Positions 23,046 to 33,905 of a stretch of 64,000 nt of DNA are shown here, one piece after another. The position numbers were made by a program, and so were the translations under genes. The stretch comes from Glandiceps talaboti. Taxonomy: Eukaryota; Hemichordata; Enteropneusta; Spengelidae. The notes below the pieces were generated by a model. The model was not told the DNA's origin, did not search any database, and saw only the letters and a list, made by a program, of their open reading frames with translations. Where the stretch lies: positions 29,689,955 through 29,753,954 of the forward strand of contig NC_135551.1 of assembly GCF_964340395.1 (NCBI RefSeq), read 5' to 3'. The number at the start of each line of letters is the position of its first letter. Position 1 is the stretch's first letter.

Positions 23046-25069
23046 GGGCGTCCGTGCTTAATTCTACGTTTCTTATCGTAACACTGTAAACATGTAAAAA
23101 AAATTGAAGAAAAAAGATATTAGAAAAAGCAAGTATATGTGTTTGATACTGTCATTTCATAATCATACTGTAACATTCTTAATAAACTTTGAAACTTTGT
23201 TTTATTAAAGTCCCCTCCTGGGTTCGTCTTCGTACATTCAGTGACGTTATGATTTTTCTAACCCCTACTGCAGATGGGTGTCAATTTTTATTATAATTTG
23301 GCCAGGTTGAATACATACAGAGTCGGTCGGGTCATAAGAATTAATACGTCCACCATGAGCGTATTGTTCAGTTTATAATTATTCAAAGTTTCTTGTCCTA
23401 TTGTTTGATGTAAATGAAAATTCATGGCAATATGTTAAAAAGAGTATACGGACATATCATTGTATCTATTTTTTCACCCTGTAATATGATATCATGTAAT
23501 CATACCTATTTATGGCATTTCACATTTCCAAAACACTCAAGTATGACAAAAGTGAGTAGACAAATATATTGGCAGTGTGCTAAAATAATGCAATATTTTC
23601 TTCCATGAAAGAAACTATTATGTTCCCAATATAAAAATTGCATTTTGATTTGTCCACACTTTGTTTTGAAAGTTTCGAAATATCTAATATTTTGAAAGTA
23701 TTGTCATGTGACAATTTAAATGTTTAAGATTAAATCAGATAAGAAATTTATCCTGATCGAACTAAACGAGGACACATGAAGAATGTTTAATTCTGCTAAT
23801 TGATCGATGTATCTCTGCTGATAAATGTAAGGCAAATAATCATACCAAGCATAACTGGTATATATTATCACCCAGCCAGGTGCAGCCAACGAGTCATTTT
23901 TCTGAAATTATTACAGAAAGTTCCTAGCTAACAGTTTTTACATAATTTTACGTTTGATTCAAGATTGGAGGGGAAAGTGAACGCTGTTCGTATCTGCCCT
24001 CCCACTGCGATATTACACGACCTGTCCTCCCGGTCCCGCCAGATTTGCCTGCACGTTGCCTGCAATTTTCGTCAAGGTTTCCCCTCTCGCCGCTACCCTC
24101 AGCCAGACATATGGCCTCTGTCCACTATTCGTTGAAGCCCTAATGTTAAATTTACTCAGGATTCTATTTGATATACTCACAACAAACCAGTTTCTCTTCT
24201 ATATACGTAGACAGTTGTCAGTTGACATATTAGATTGTACCGCCATCTCAATGCACTGCCTCGCCAGTTTCAACACCACACGTGGTCAAAAATTAATTAT
24301 TGCAGTACACACTACCTTCCCCTTTCCCCATAACTTATAGCTGAAATACATGTTGCCCACTAAAATACCGGGTCATTTTCCCCTCCCTCTAGCCAAGCTT
24401 TGAAATTGTCCGCCCACTGAAAATCGTGTACGAACAGCTTTTTGCACGAACAGCTTCGTTGGCTGCACCTGCCCAGCACTACTACCATAAATCAAACTGG
24501 ACGTTGTTACCTTTACTCCGATAGAAATCTTTTTTCACCCTTTCATGAATACTGTACGATGGGGACTTTCACAACATTCATCTATTTTGGGGTACAATCA
24601 TGGTCTTTAATACAGACTACTGCAATTTATATGTTGCCAAGTAACAAAATCCCAGGACTAAATATTTTAGAACGAAATAAGTTTGTCGTATTGAACAGCT
24701 ATTCGATTTGCGCTCGTACAGGAGGTTGTTGTTTCCCAACACCGTTTCTCAATTTCCATTTCATAATGTGATTGCCACATGGAAAGGAGAACAGTCGGTG
24801 ACCCCCCCCCCCCCCCGCCAGGGGGAAGAAATCGACTTTAATTAATGATGATGATGAATGTGTTCAGTGGGTGTTATTGCATTATACCTCTCGGCCTCTA
24901 TAAATATCAACTACTCTTGGGTCAAAAATCAAAACATTTTTATTTTTTTTAATTTTTGTGCTTGGAATTGCTCTCATCGATTTTCTTTTTATGTAAACAA
25001 ATACAATCACACACAATTATACAGAGTTCCATTTAGCTTCAGGACTATGTGACAGGGCGAATGTTGCAC
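23046..25069. other. Intergenic; possible old TIR element at 23873-24477
   Basis: No gene could be supported. A 20-bp inverted pair containing CAGGTGCAGCCAACGA lies at 23873-23893 and 24456-24477. It encloses a GC-richer 600-bp segment, a possible element. Two open frames of about 100 codons in this segment show no recognisable domain. A C-run occurs at 24801-24816. Confidence 0.4.
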
Positions 25070-25078
25070 GCGGTATAT

Positions 25079-25228
25079 CCCGTTGCTGTGGAACTGTGAA
25101 TCGGTGTGATACAACCTACCCATCGAGTCTGTAGAAAACTCACCCTGGGTTTGACAGAAAAATCCCCTTGTTCAAGTGGGATTCGAACCCATGATCTCCT
25201 GAGCGTTAACCACAACGCTACAGGGAGG
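25079..25228 (-). mobile_element. tRNA-derived SINE-like fragment
   Basis: On the minus strand from 25228 there is an A box (TAGCGTTGTGG) and a perfect B box (GGTTCGAATCC) in a T-arm-like hairpin (GTGGG/CCCAC-like). The anticodon arm between them is shortened to about 10 nt, so no cloverleaf is possible. A unique tail follows. This is the signature of a tRNA-derived SINE or decayed tRNA rather than a tRNA gene. Confidence 0.6.
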
Positions 25229-25486
25229 CGGTAAAATCAAAAGATGTTACTTCTTAATCTATGCATACGTGTACATGTGCAAATCTTTTGCAAACGTGGC
25301 GAGTTAACTGTGACAAAGGCGTACCCCAGATTCGTAAGTACAAACATCAACATGTGTGTACAGTATTTGGTATTCAGTTTGCTAATTATAATATCAAAGA
25401 CTGGTTCCACATGTTCAGTTCATTTTGTTAACGGGATCAGTAATCCTTTCGGATTCTATATATCCCTCTCTTCCTTCAATTAGTTT

Positions 25487-25517
25487 AAAACAATTACGAT
25501 AATATCGTAATTGTTTT
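25487..25517. repeat. Perfect 14-bp inverted repeat, 3-nt loop
   Basis: AAAACAATTACGAT and ATCGTAATTGTTTT flank AAT, forming a near-ideal cruciform or hairpin. The T run continues past the right arm. Confidence 0.85.
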
Positions 25518-26099
25518 TTTAAATGATTCACAGATGTTTATGGTGTAACATAGTCCGACTGTTCATTCCATTGGTCAATGACTCTGTTGGTGAAGAAATA
25601 TTTCCTGATGTCCAGTTTAGCACATATATGTTGTACAGTTTGTGATGATGTCCGCTAGTTGACTGTTGACCATGGAGGGGGGGGGGGGTGCCGGTCACGT
25701 GATACGGTTTGACCGGAGAATAATAGAGCGTGACCCCGCTCCAGTAATGGTGAGTATCTTCCGCTTTTCAACAAATTTTGAGCGTATTTGTGAATATTTT
25801 CTCATGATATGTTCCAAATTTGATATGAAGCTATCAACAAAAACGTCCGATTGTGAAATTATGTTCGTGTGAAGGCAGCAGGCCGCTCCGACTACTTCCC
25901 CCGAAGTATTTGACAAACGGTATTTTCCCATGGTTTATTTACAGAATATCATAATGTATTATCGGCGAAAAAAATCAACATTCATACATTTTCAGTTATG
26001 AAAATTTACGTTATGGGTTGATACCAAAAAGTTCCCTCCGATTAATGTATGACCACAACGTCAAATACAGGTGTTGAAACCGAATTTTATTAATTACTA

Positions 26100-26172
26100 T
26101 ATGTTTTCCTGTATGCGAAATGGCCACAAATGTACATCCCACAATTGTGACCATTTCGTATATAGGAAAACA
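26100..26172. repeat. Inverted repeat, 27-bp arms
   Basis: Left arm ATGTTTTCCTGTATGCGAAA... (26101-26127) and right arm 26146-26172 are reverse complements with about four mismatches, separated by 18 nt. It is probably a small foldback element. Confidence 0.8.
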
Positions 26173-26249
26173 TGGAGTAATTCTTGTAGGTGATAATGAT
26201 CTGTAATTACCCTCTTGTTGATGCTTATCAGTATATATTTTTTATCTAT

Positions 26250-26253
26250 TCAT

Positions 26254-26284
<31 letters not shown>
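26250..26284. repeat. (TTTA)n microsatellite
   Basis: About eight TTTA units. It lies shortly after the downstream end of the minus-strand LINE piece. Confidence 0.85.
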
Positions 26285-26339
26285 CTGTTTGCTGGTTTGT
26301 TTATGTATTTATTTTATTTGCTTGTTTTCGTAAATATAA

Positions 26340-26605
26340 CTAACTAAGCCTGAGTGCCATGTGCTAAGACACGTCTCAAGTACCTTGCCAACGACTGATG
26401 TAAGGCTGACCAGTCTTTAATTACTCTGTAATAAATTGGATCCTTTCTTGAATATTGGGGTAATTTTTGCACCTTCCAATCATGTGGTACTTTAGAGTTT
26501 TGTATAGAGCTGTTGAAAATGGCTGATATAGGGGTTTAGCTAATATGTCTACACACTATTTCAGTATCATTGGATACACGTGATCAGGACCTGGTGACTT
26601 GTTGG
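26340..26605 (-). mobile_element. LINE remnant, reverse-transcriptase fingers, interrupted element (part 2)
   Basis: Read on the minus strand: NKSPGPDHVYPMILK, a stop, then 'DILAKPLYQPF', a frameshift, 'VPHDWKV', another shift, 'ITPIFKKGSN', and 'LVSLTSVVGKVLE'. This is the classic order of blocks at the start of the reverse-transcriptase domain in CR1/Jockey-type elements. It has at least two frameshifts and two stops. It ends abruptly at 26605, where an oppositely oriented LINE begins. The endonuclease part of what is probably the same element is at 27741-28190. Confidence 0.8.
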
Positions 26606-27740
26606 GATTCAATGACTTATTCAATGTAACAAGCTTCCTTGACCAGAAAATACCTAACTATTCCAGACTTTTATTCATCGATTACAGCTCAGCTTTCAAT
26701 ACAATTTCACCCTTTAGATCATATGACAAACTAATATCGCTGGGACTTACTTCTAGTATCTGTAAATGGGTGTTATATTTTTTATTAGATCGATCACAAG
26801 TTGTTAAAATTGGTAATAATTATTTGAAATCTCTAGTTCTTAATACTGGTACGCCTCAAGGTTGTTATTTGTCGCCGATGTTATACTCATTATTTACCCA
26901 TGATTGTGAAACTGTGTCTGATAATAATTTTATCATCAAATTTGCTGATGACACCACCGCGGGCGGATTAATAAAAAGTGATGAAACATCATATCGTAAT
27001 GAAGTGGACTCTATCATAACATGGTGCTCTGAAAACAATCTTGAACTGAATGTCAAAAAGACCAAAGAGATTATTGTGGACTTTCAAGGAATCCATCTGA
27101 TATTGTTCCTCTAGTCATCAACAACTCAGAGGTTGAAATAGTGCAATATTTTAAGTTTCTCGGTGTTTACCTCTCAGACGATCTGAAATGGGAAATCAAT
27201 ACCAGTGTGAAGAAAGCACAGAAAAGATTGTTTTTCTTAAGACGATTGAGAAGCTTCCCTGTCAGCCAGGGACTGTTGATCAAGTTCTACCGAGCGGTGA
27301 TTGAGAGTGTCCTGACACTGTCAATCATCGTTTGGTGGGGCAATGCCATAATTGATGACCGGAAACGCCTCTATCGAATCGTTAGCACTGCCAGTAGCAT
27401 CATTGGGTGCCAACTTCTTTCTCTTAAGAACGCTCAAGTAAAGAAAAGAGCTCAGTCAATTGTACTAAAAGACGATTTCCATCCAGCACGTAATTTATTC
27501 CAACTTATGCGCTCAGGCGAGCGGTACCGTTCGATCAAATCAGGTTCTAATCGCACAGTGTTTAGCTTTTATCCAACTGCAGTCCGCATTGAATTGAATC
27601 AATCTGTTGACGCATCAATCTCGTGTTAGGAGTCCTCTACAGAATATTGTTTTTGTAAATTTTTCATTACACGCAAAATCAATAAACATTTCATTATATA
27701 TGTATCAGTATATATATGGCAATAAAACACATATCAAAAA
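26606..27740 (+). mobile_element. LINE, 5'-truncated, RT to C-terminus, one frameshift
   Basis: A long, well-preserved ORF2 segment. Blocks in order: 'RLLFIDYSSAFNTI', 'LNTGTPQGCYLSPMLYSLF', the catalytic block FADDT, 'WCSENNLELNVKKTKE', 'FKFLGVYLSDDLKW', 'KKAQKRLFFLRRL', and 'RYRSIKSGSNRTVFSF'. It stops at 27629. A single frame change near 27090 splits it into 26599-27114 and 27141-27629; otherwise the reading is intact, so it is younger than the other LINE pieces here. The 3' UTR is about 110 nt with AATAAA hexamers. The 5' part, including the endonuclease, is missing. The element type resembles the Jockey/CR1/Rex1 assemblage; I do not assign a clade. Confidence 0.9.
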
Positions 27741-28190
27741 CCATTTGTCACCCAAAGTTGTTTCTTCCTCTTCTTCTTCTTCCTCCTATTTGGTATTAAC
27801 TCATCACTTCCGTTAGATATTGCGTTTCTGATGAACCACCACTTTCCTTCTGTATTTTTTAGTTTGTCTAATTCCTGCCATTAAGCGTTAATTAATGCGT
27901 GTTTTATTCCTACCATATCAGCATCCCTCATGCATTTCTTGTCTTCATTTTCTAGCGTCATGACAACATCCATTCACATTACAAATTCTACAATTATATG
28001 ATCACTTGCTCCCAAATGACCATTTGAACAGATATCATTCCCTCTTCACTGGACAGTACCAAGTCTAGACAATACACTGCTCGGGTTGGGAAGTTTACTC
28101 GCTGTAGCAGAAATTTGTCCTGTACCAATTCTATAAAACTGCATCCAAAGCTGCTAGAGTTCTATTCAGGAATTCGCCTTGGACCCAACT
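27741..28190 (-). mobile_element. LINE remnant, endonuclease end and linker, interrupted element (part 1)
   Basis: On the minus strand the frames read 'FIELVQDKFLLQRVNFPTRA', 'CLDLVLSSEEG', a shift, then 'GHLGASDHIIVEF'. This is the C-terminal half of an apurinic-type LINE endonuclease, with the SDH catalytic block. After a stop come 'DADMVGIKHALINA', 'WWFIRNAI', 'ELIPNRRKKKKRKKQLWVTN', the usual linker before the reverse transcriptase. The linker stops at 27741, exactly where the plus-strand element's 3' end lies. The RT start of the same orientation resumes at 26605. No protein is made. Confidence 0.75.
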
Positions 28191-28316
28191 CTGGAAGGCC
28201 CTGCTCAAGAATTGTGGAATAGAACTGACCAATATTTTTGCAATACTGTAGCCTGGAAGAACACGCTATAAAAGCTATTAAAATAGCTAAAAATAAAGAG
28301 AAATATGCAAACCTAC

Positions 28317-28390
28317 AATACATACATACATACATACATACATACATACATACATACATACATACATACATACATACATACATACATACA
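28317..28390. repeat. (ACAT)n microsatellite
   Basis: About 18 perfect units. Confidence 0.95.
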
Positions 28391-28550
28391 AAACCTACGT
28401 ATACCTAGGCATACATTTAAATCTCGGAGTTAATTAAGATTCATAACTTGACATAACAGAAACCTATACACACTGACAACTACATATTATTTTATCAAGA
28501 ATCCGTTTGTAAGTTCGGTATCATTCACACATTATGTACGTCTTCCTCTT

Positions 28551-31500
28551 AATACAACTAGGGTTATTTGTACATTGTAAGATCTGTACAGAATACAACT
28601 AGGGTTATTTGTACACTGTAAGACCTGTACAGAATACAACTAGGGTTATTTGTACACTGTAAGATCTGTACAGAATACAACTAGGGTTATTTGTACACTG
28701 TAAGACCTGTACAGAATACAACTAGGGTTATTTGTACATTGTAAGATCTGTACAGAATACAACTAGGGTTATTTGTACAGTGTAAGATCTGTACAGAATA
28801 CAGCTAGGGTTATTTGTACACTGTAAGATCTGTACAGAATACAACTAGGGTTATTTGTACACTGTAAGATCTGTACAGAATACAACTAGATTTGTACACT
28901 GTAAGACCTGTACAGAATACAGCTAGGGTTATTTGTACACTGTAAGATCTGTACAGAATACAACTAGGGCTATTTGTACATTGTAGGATCTGTACAGAAT
29001 ACAACTAGGGTTATTTGTACAGTGTAAGATCTGTACAGAATACAACTAGGGTTATTTGTACATTGTAAGATCTGTACAGAATACAACTAGGGTTATTTGT
29101 ACAGTGTAAGATCTGTACAGAATACAGCTAGGGTCATTTGTACATTGTAAGACCTGTACAGAATACAACTAGGGTTATTTGTACATTGTAAGATCTGTAC
29201 AGAATACAACTAGGGTTATTTGTACACTGTAAGACCTGTACAGAATACAACTAAGGTTATTTGTACACTGTAACATCTGTACAGAATACAACTAAGGTTA
29301 TTTGTACACTGTAAGACCTGTACAGAATACAACTAGGGTTATTTGTACACTGTAAGATCTGTACAGAATACAACTAGGGTTATTTTTACACTGTAAGGTC
29401 TGTACAGAATACAACTAGGGTTATTTGTACACTGTAAGACCTGTACAGAATACAACTAGGGTTATTTGTACACTGTAAGATCTGTACAGAATACAACTAG
29501 GGTTATTTTTACACTGTAAGGTCTGTACAGAATACAACTAGGGTTATTTGTACACTGTAAGATCTGTACAGAATACAACTAGGGTTATTTGTACACTGTA
29601 AGATCTGTACAGAATACAACTAGGGTTATTTTTACACTGTAAGACCTGTACAGAATACAACTAGGGTTATTTTTACACTGTAAGACCTGTACAGAATACA
29701 ACTAAGGTTATTTGTACACTGTAACATCTGTACAGAATACAACTAAGGTTATTTGTACACTGTAAGACCTGTACAGAATACAACTAGGGTTATTTGTACA
29801 CTGTAAGATCTGTACAGAATACAACTAGGGTTATTTTTACACTGTAAGGTCTGTACAGAATACAACTAGGGTTATTTGTACACTGTAAGACCTGTACAGA
29901 ATACAACTAGGGTTATTTGTACACTGTAAGATCTGTACAGAATACAACTAGGGTTATTTTTACACTGTAAGGTCTGTACAGAATACAACTAGGGTTATTT
30001 GTACACTGTAAGATCTGTACAGAATACAACTAGGGTTATTTGTACACTGTAAGATCTGTACAGAATACAACTAGGGTTATTTTTACACTGTAAGACCTGT
30101 ACAGAATACAACTAGGGTTATTTTTACACTGTAAGACCTGTACAGAATACAACTAGGGTTATTTGTACACTGTAAGATCTGTACAGAATACAACTAGGGT
30201 TATTTTTACACTGTAAGATCTGTACAGAATACAACTAGGGTTATTTGTACACTGTAAGATCTGTACAGAATACAACTAGGGTTATTTTTACACTGTAAGA
30301 TCTGTACAGAATACAACTAGGGTTATTTGTACACTGTAAGATCTGTACAGAATACAACTAGGGTTATTTGTACACTGTAAGATCTGTACAGAATACAACT
30401 AGGGTTATTTTTACACTGTAAGACCTGTACAGAATACAACTAGGGTTATTTTTACAGTGTAAGATCTGTACAGAATACAACTAGGGTTATTTGTACATTG
30501 TAAGATCTGTACAGAATACAACTAGGGTTATTTGTACATTGTAAGATCTGTACAGAATACAACTAGGGTTATTTGTACACTGTAAGATCTGTACAGAATA
30601 CAACTAGGGTTATTTTTACACTGTAAGGTCTGTACAGAATACAACTAGGGTTATTTGTACACTGTAAGACCTGTACAGAATACAACTAGGGTTATTTGTA
30701 CACTGTAAGATCTGTACAGAATACAACTAGGGTTATTTTTACACTGTAAGGTCTGTACAGAATACAACTAGGGTTATTTGTACACTGTAAGATCTGTACA
30801 GAATACAACTAGGGTTATTTGTACACTGTAAGATCTGTACAGAATACAACTAGGGTTATTTTTACACTGTAAGACCTGTACAGAATACAACTAGGGTTAT
30901 TTTTACACTGTAAGACCTGTACAGAATACAACTAGGGTTATTTGTACACTGTAAGATCTGTACAGAATACAACTAGGGTTATTTTTACACTGTAAGATCT
31001 GTACAGAATACAACTAGGGTTATTTGTACACTGTAAGATCTGTACAGAATACAACTAGGGTTATTTTTACACTGTAAGATCTGTACAGAATACAACTAGG
31101 GTTATTTGTACACTGTAAGATCTGTACAGAATACAACTAGGGTTATTTGTACACTGTAAGATCTGTACAGAATACAACTAGGGTTATTTTTACACTGTAA
31201 GACCTGTACAGAATACAACTAGGGTTATTTTTACAGTGTAAGATCTGTACAGAATACAACTAGGGTTATTTGTACATTGTAAGATCTGTACAGAATACAA
31301 CTAGGGTTATTTGTACATTGTAAGATCTGTACAGAATACAACTAGGGTTATTTGTACACTGTAAGATCTGTACAGAATACAACTAGGGTTATTTGTACAT
31401 TGTAAGATCTGTACAGAATACAACTAGGGTTATTTGTACACTGTAAGACCTGTACAGAATACAACTATGGTTATTTGTACATTGTAAGATCTGTACAGAA

Positions 31501-31865
31501 TACAACTAGGGTTATTTGTACACTGTAAGACCTGTACAGAATACAACTATGGTTATTTGTACATTGTAAGATCTGTACAGAATACAACTAGGGTTATTTG
31601 TACACTGTAAGACCTGTACAGAATACAACTAGGGTTATTTGTACATTGTAAGATCTGTACAGAATACAACTAGGGTTATTTGTACACTGTGAGATCTGTA
31701 CAGAATACAACTAGGGTTATTTGTACATTGTAAGATATGTATAGAGTACAACTAGGGTTATTTTTAAGATCTGTACAGAATACAACTAGGGTTATTTGTA
31801 CATTGTAAGATCTGTACAGAATACAACTAGGGTTATTTGTACACTGTAAGGTCTGTACAGAATTC
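28551..31865. repeat. 41-bp minisatellite, about 80 copies
   Basis: A 3.3-kb array of a 41-bp unit that contains GGGTTATTTGTACACTGTAA, the 10-bp palindrome TCTGTACAGA and ATACAACTA. Copies differ at a few sites: G/T before TACACTG, C/T in TACAY, and GATCTG, GACCTG or GGTCTG. Variant patterns recur at multiples of the unit. The AAGGTCTG pair spaced 123 bp (3 units) appears at about 29395, 29846 and 30625, offsets of 451 bp (11 units) and 779 bp (19 units). Two units are shortened, near 28887 and 31760. Open frames here are repeat artefacts. Confidence 0.97.
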
Positions 31866-32667
31866 AGACTAATATAAATCAAATTCTTCAGTGTAGCTAA
31901 TATACTTTTAACTTTGTGGCATGTTAGAGTACTCTCCAGGTATGTACAAAGATAATGAAATTCTCGTTAATGTGTAGTATATAGAATAACATATTCGTTG
32001 ATTCTGTTGTTCTATTCAGGTTTTTAGACGTAATTTCCCTTCCTCTTTAAGAAAACATTACTGATTTCATATTCTAAAAGCAAACTGTGCCGAAAACGTC
32101 ATCTATACGATACGGTGGTTCTAATCGTATTCGAAGCTTGCTTAACAATGTGAAGGAGAATATGGTAATTGTATAGGTCGTTAACTCTTGAAAACTGGCC
32201 ACGTGACAAATGCTTTTGTTGATATGTTTGTGATCACATATGTGAAGATACATGTTTTAAAAAATACTTGTTATGTTCAGACAAAGTAACAAAGTATTAT
32301 GGACATCTGTTAGGCCCCTAATATTTGTGTTGTGTTTGGAGTGGCTAATATTCCTAGGTCTTGGAGTACGAATGTACGATACCACAACCATATGTCGGTA
32401 GGACAGTATGACATGTGTTTGTCAAACGTTGACCTATTTAACATAGATAGCACAATACGGTCAACATATGTTGTCTGATTATAAATATTGGGCTGTGATT
32501 GGTTGGCGTACGATTACGGGATTAAAAGAATTTGACCGTATTCAAGGTGAGATGACATTTGCGGCGTAGGATTTGAGAGACCACGGTGAGTAATTAAGGC
32601 ACTGGATATATGGAGAGCAACAACTTGGGTTTTAGAATGACTCCGACTGGTTATTTCTATATCGTAA
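31866..32667 (+). repeat. Diverged direct duplication, copy A
   Basis: Homologous in order to 32668-33905. Matching blocks include 'CATTCTAAAAGCAAACTGTG / CATTCTAAAAACGAACGGTG', 'AATGTGAAGGA', 'TAACTCTTGAA / TGACTCTTGAA', 'ATCACATATGTGAAGATACA / ATCACATATTTGAAAACACA', 'GATTATAAATATTG / GATTATAGATATTG', and 'GAGCAACAACTTG / GGGCAACAATTTG'. It starts right at the end of the 41-bp array. There is no conserved frame. Confidence 0.7.
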
Positions 32668-33905
32668 AAATCTGTACAGAATAAAGTTTGAATTCAAACA
32701 CTTCTTGAAAATACCAAACTATGTTGTCGGTAATATACTTCAAGTTAGTGGCATTTCGGATACGATGTAAGATGTTTACATATTTAAAAAAACTATTTTG
32801 ACAAGTAAGTTTCGAGTAATAGAAACTGATTTCAGCGAACTTCCACGCTAATTTTCAAGCAGAGTTCGACTAAAATGTAAAGAATATTGATTTATAAGAT
32901 GTAAGTTGCAAATATAAGTTACACTTGAAGGCAACATCACACAATTGACATGACATAGCACATAGTGTTATTATATATTGTTGTGATACGTAGGTATACA
33001 GGTAGTTAGAAACGTATACCATGTATACATACCATTACGTTCACGGTTCATGTACCCGTATACTTTAGCTCTCTAAAACGGTAGTTTCATAACTGTAGGA
33101 GCTCTCTGAGCGTATCAAGATCAAGGTCATTCAGCGTAACGAGTAACGGTCATGCTATTAGTCCGACACCTCATAATTACCACTATAGCCATGGTAAATT
33201 ATGAAATCCCTTGTTTCTTTGCCTTCGAAGTTATAATATATAGAATACTATGTTTGCTTGTGTTGTTCTCTTCACGTTTTAAACAGCATAATTGTCTATA
33301 TTTTGTACGCAAGTATAACTTATTTCATTCTAAAAACGAACGGTGTCGAAATTGTCGTCTGTACGATAAGATGGTTCGATGTACTCGAAGCGTGCCATGT
33401 AATGTGAAGGACAAAGTGGTATCAGAAAGTAGCATAGGTAGTTGACTCTTGAATATTGATTCTCTATATTTTTAAATCATCACATGCAAAACATGTTTTT
33501 ATTCATAGAAATGTTTGCAATCACATATTTGAAAACACATGTTACGAAATAATACTTCTGTTTACAGTCTAAATTTAAAAAAATGTTATTAACATCTATT
33601 AATGTGTTATTCTTTTCGGGTTGGCATTAATTGTTTGTTTTTTTAGTATTACCACCAAAATATGTTGCTAGAATCAAATGGAATGAATCAAATATTCCCT
33701 TTCCCATACAGAGTGTTATCGCGAACATGTGTTACCGGATTATAGATATTGAACTCTAATCGGTCAGCGAACGATTGTAGGCTTCAAAAATCTGACAGCT
33801 TTCAATGTGAGGTGACCTTTTGGGCAGGATGATTTGAGAGAAACCCCGATGAATTACTGAATATACAGGGGGCAACAATTTGAATTTTGGATTGACAGCA
33901 TTCGA
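32668..33905 (+). repeat. Diverged direct duplication, copy B (with extra 430 bp)
   Basis: The second copy of the preceding block. It begins with 'ATCTGTACAGAATA', the same motif found in the 41-bp array and at the start of copy A, then shares 'GTAATATACTT'. It then carries about 430 bp (32760-33235) not matched in copy A before homology resumes at 'GTGTTGTTCTCTTCA'. An open frame at 33152-33445 is not conserved in copy A, so coding is unlikely. Confidence 0.65.

Noticed and set aside
25161-25228. Second tRNA gene
   Set aside because: The A and B boxes are present but the anticodon arm is almost entirely missing, so no cloverleaf can form. Annotated as SINE-like instead.
28551-31865. CRISPR-like array
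   Set aside because: The units are contiguous 41-bp tandem repeats without unique spacers, in a eukaryotic context.
33326-33445. Cysteine-rich stretch 'CRNCRLYDKMVRC' resembling a zinc finger
   Set aside because: The homologous duplicate at 32.1 kb does not keep the frame or the cysteines, and the finger spacing is incomplete.
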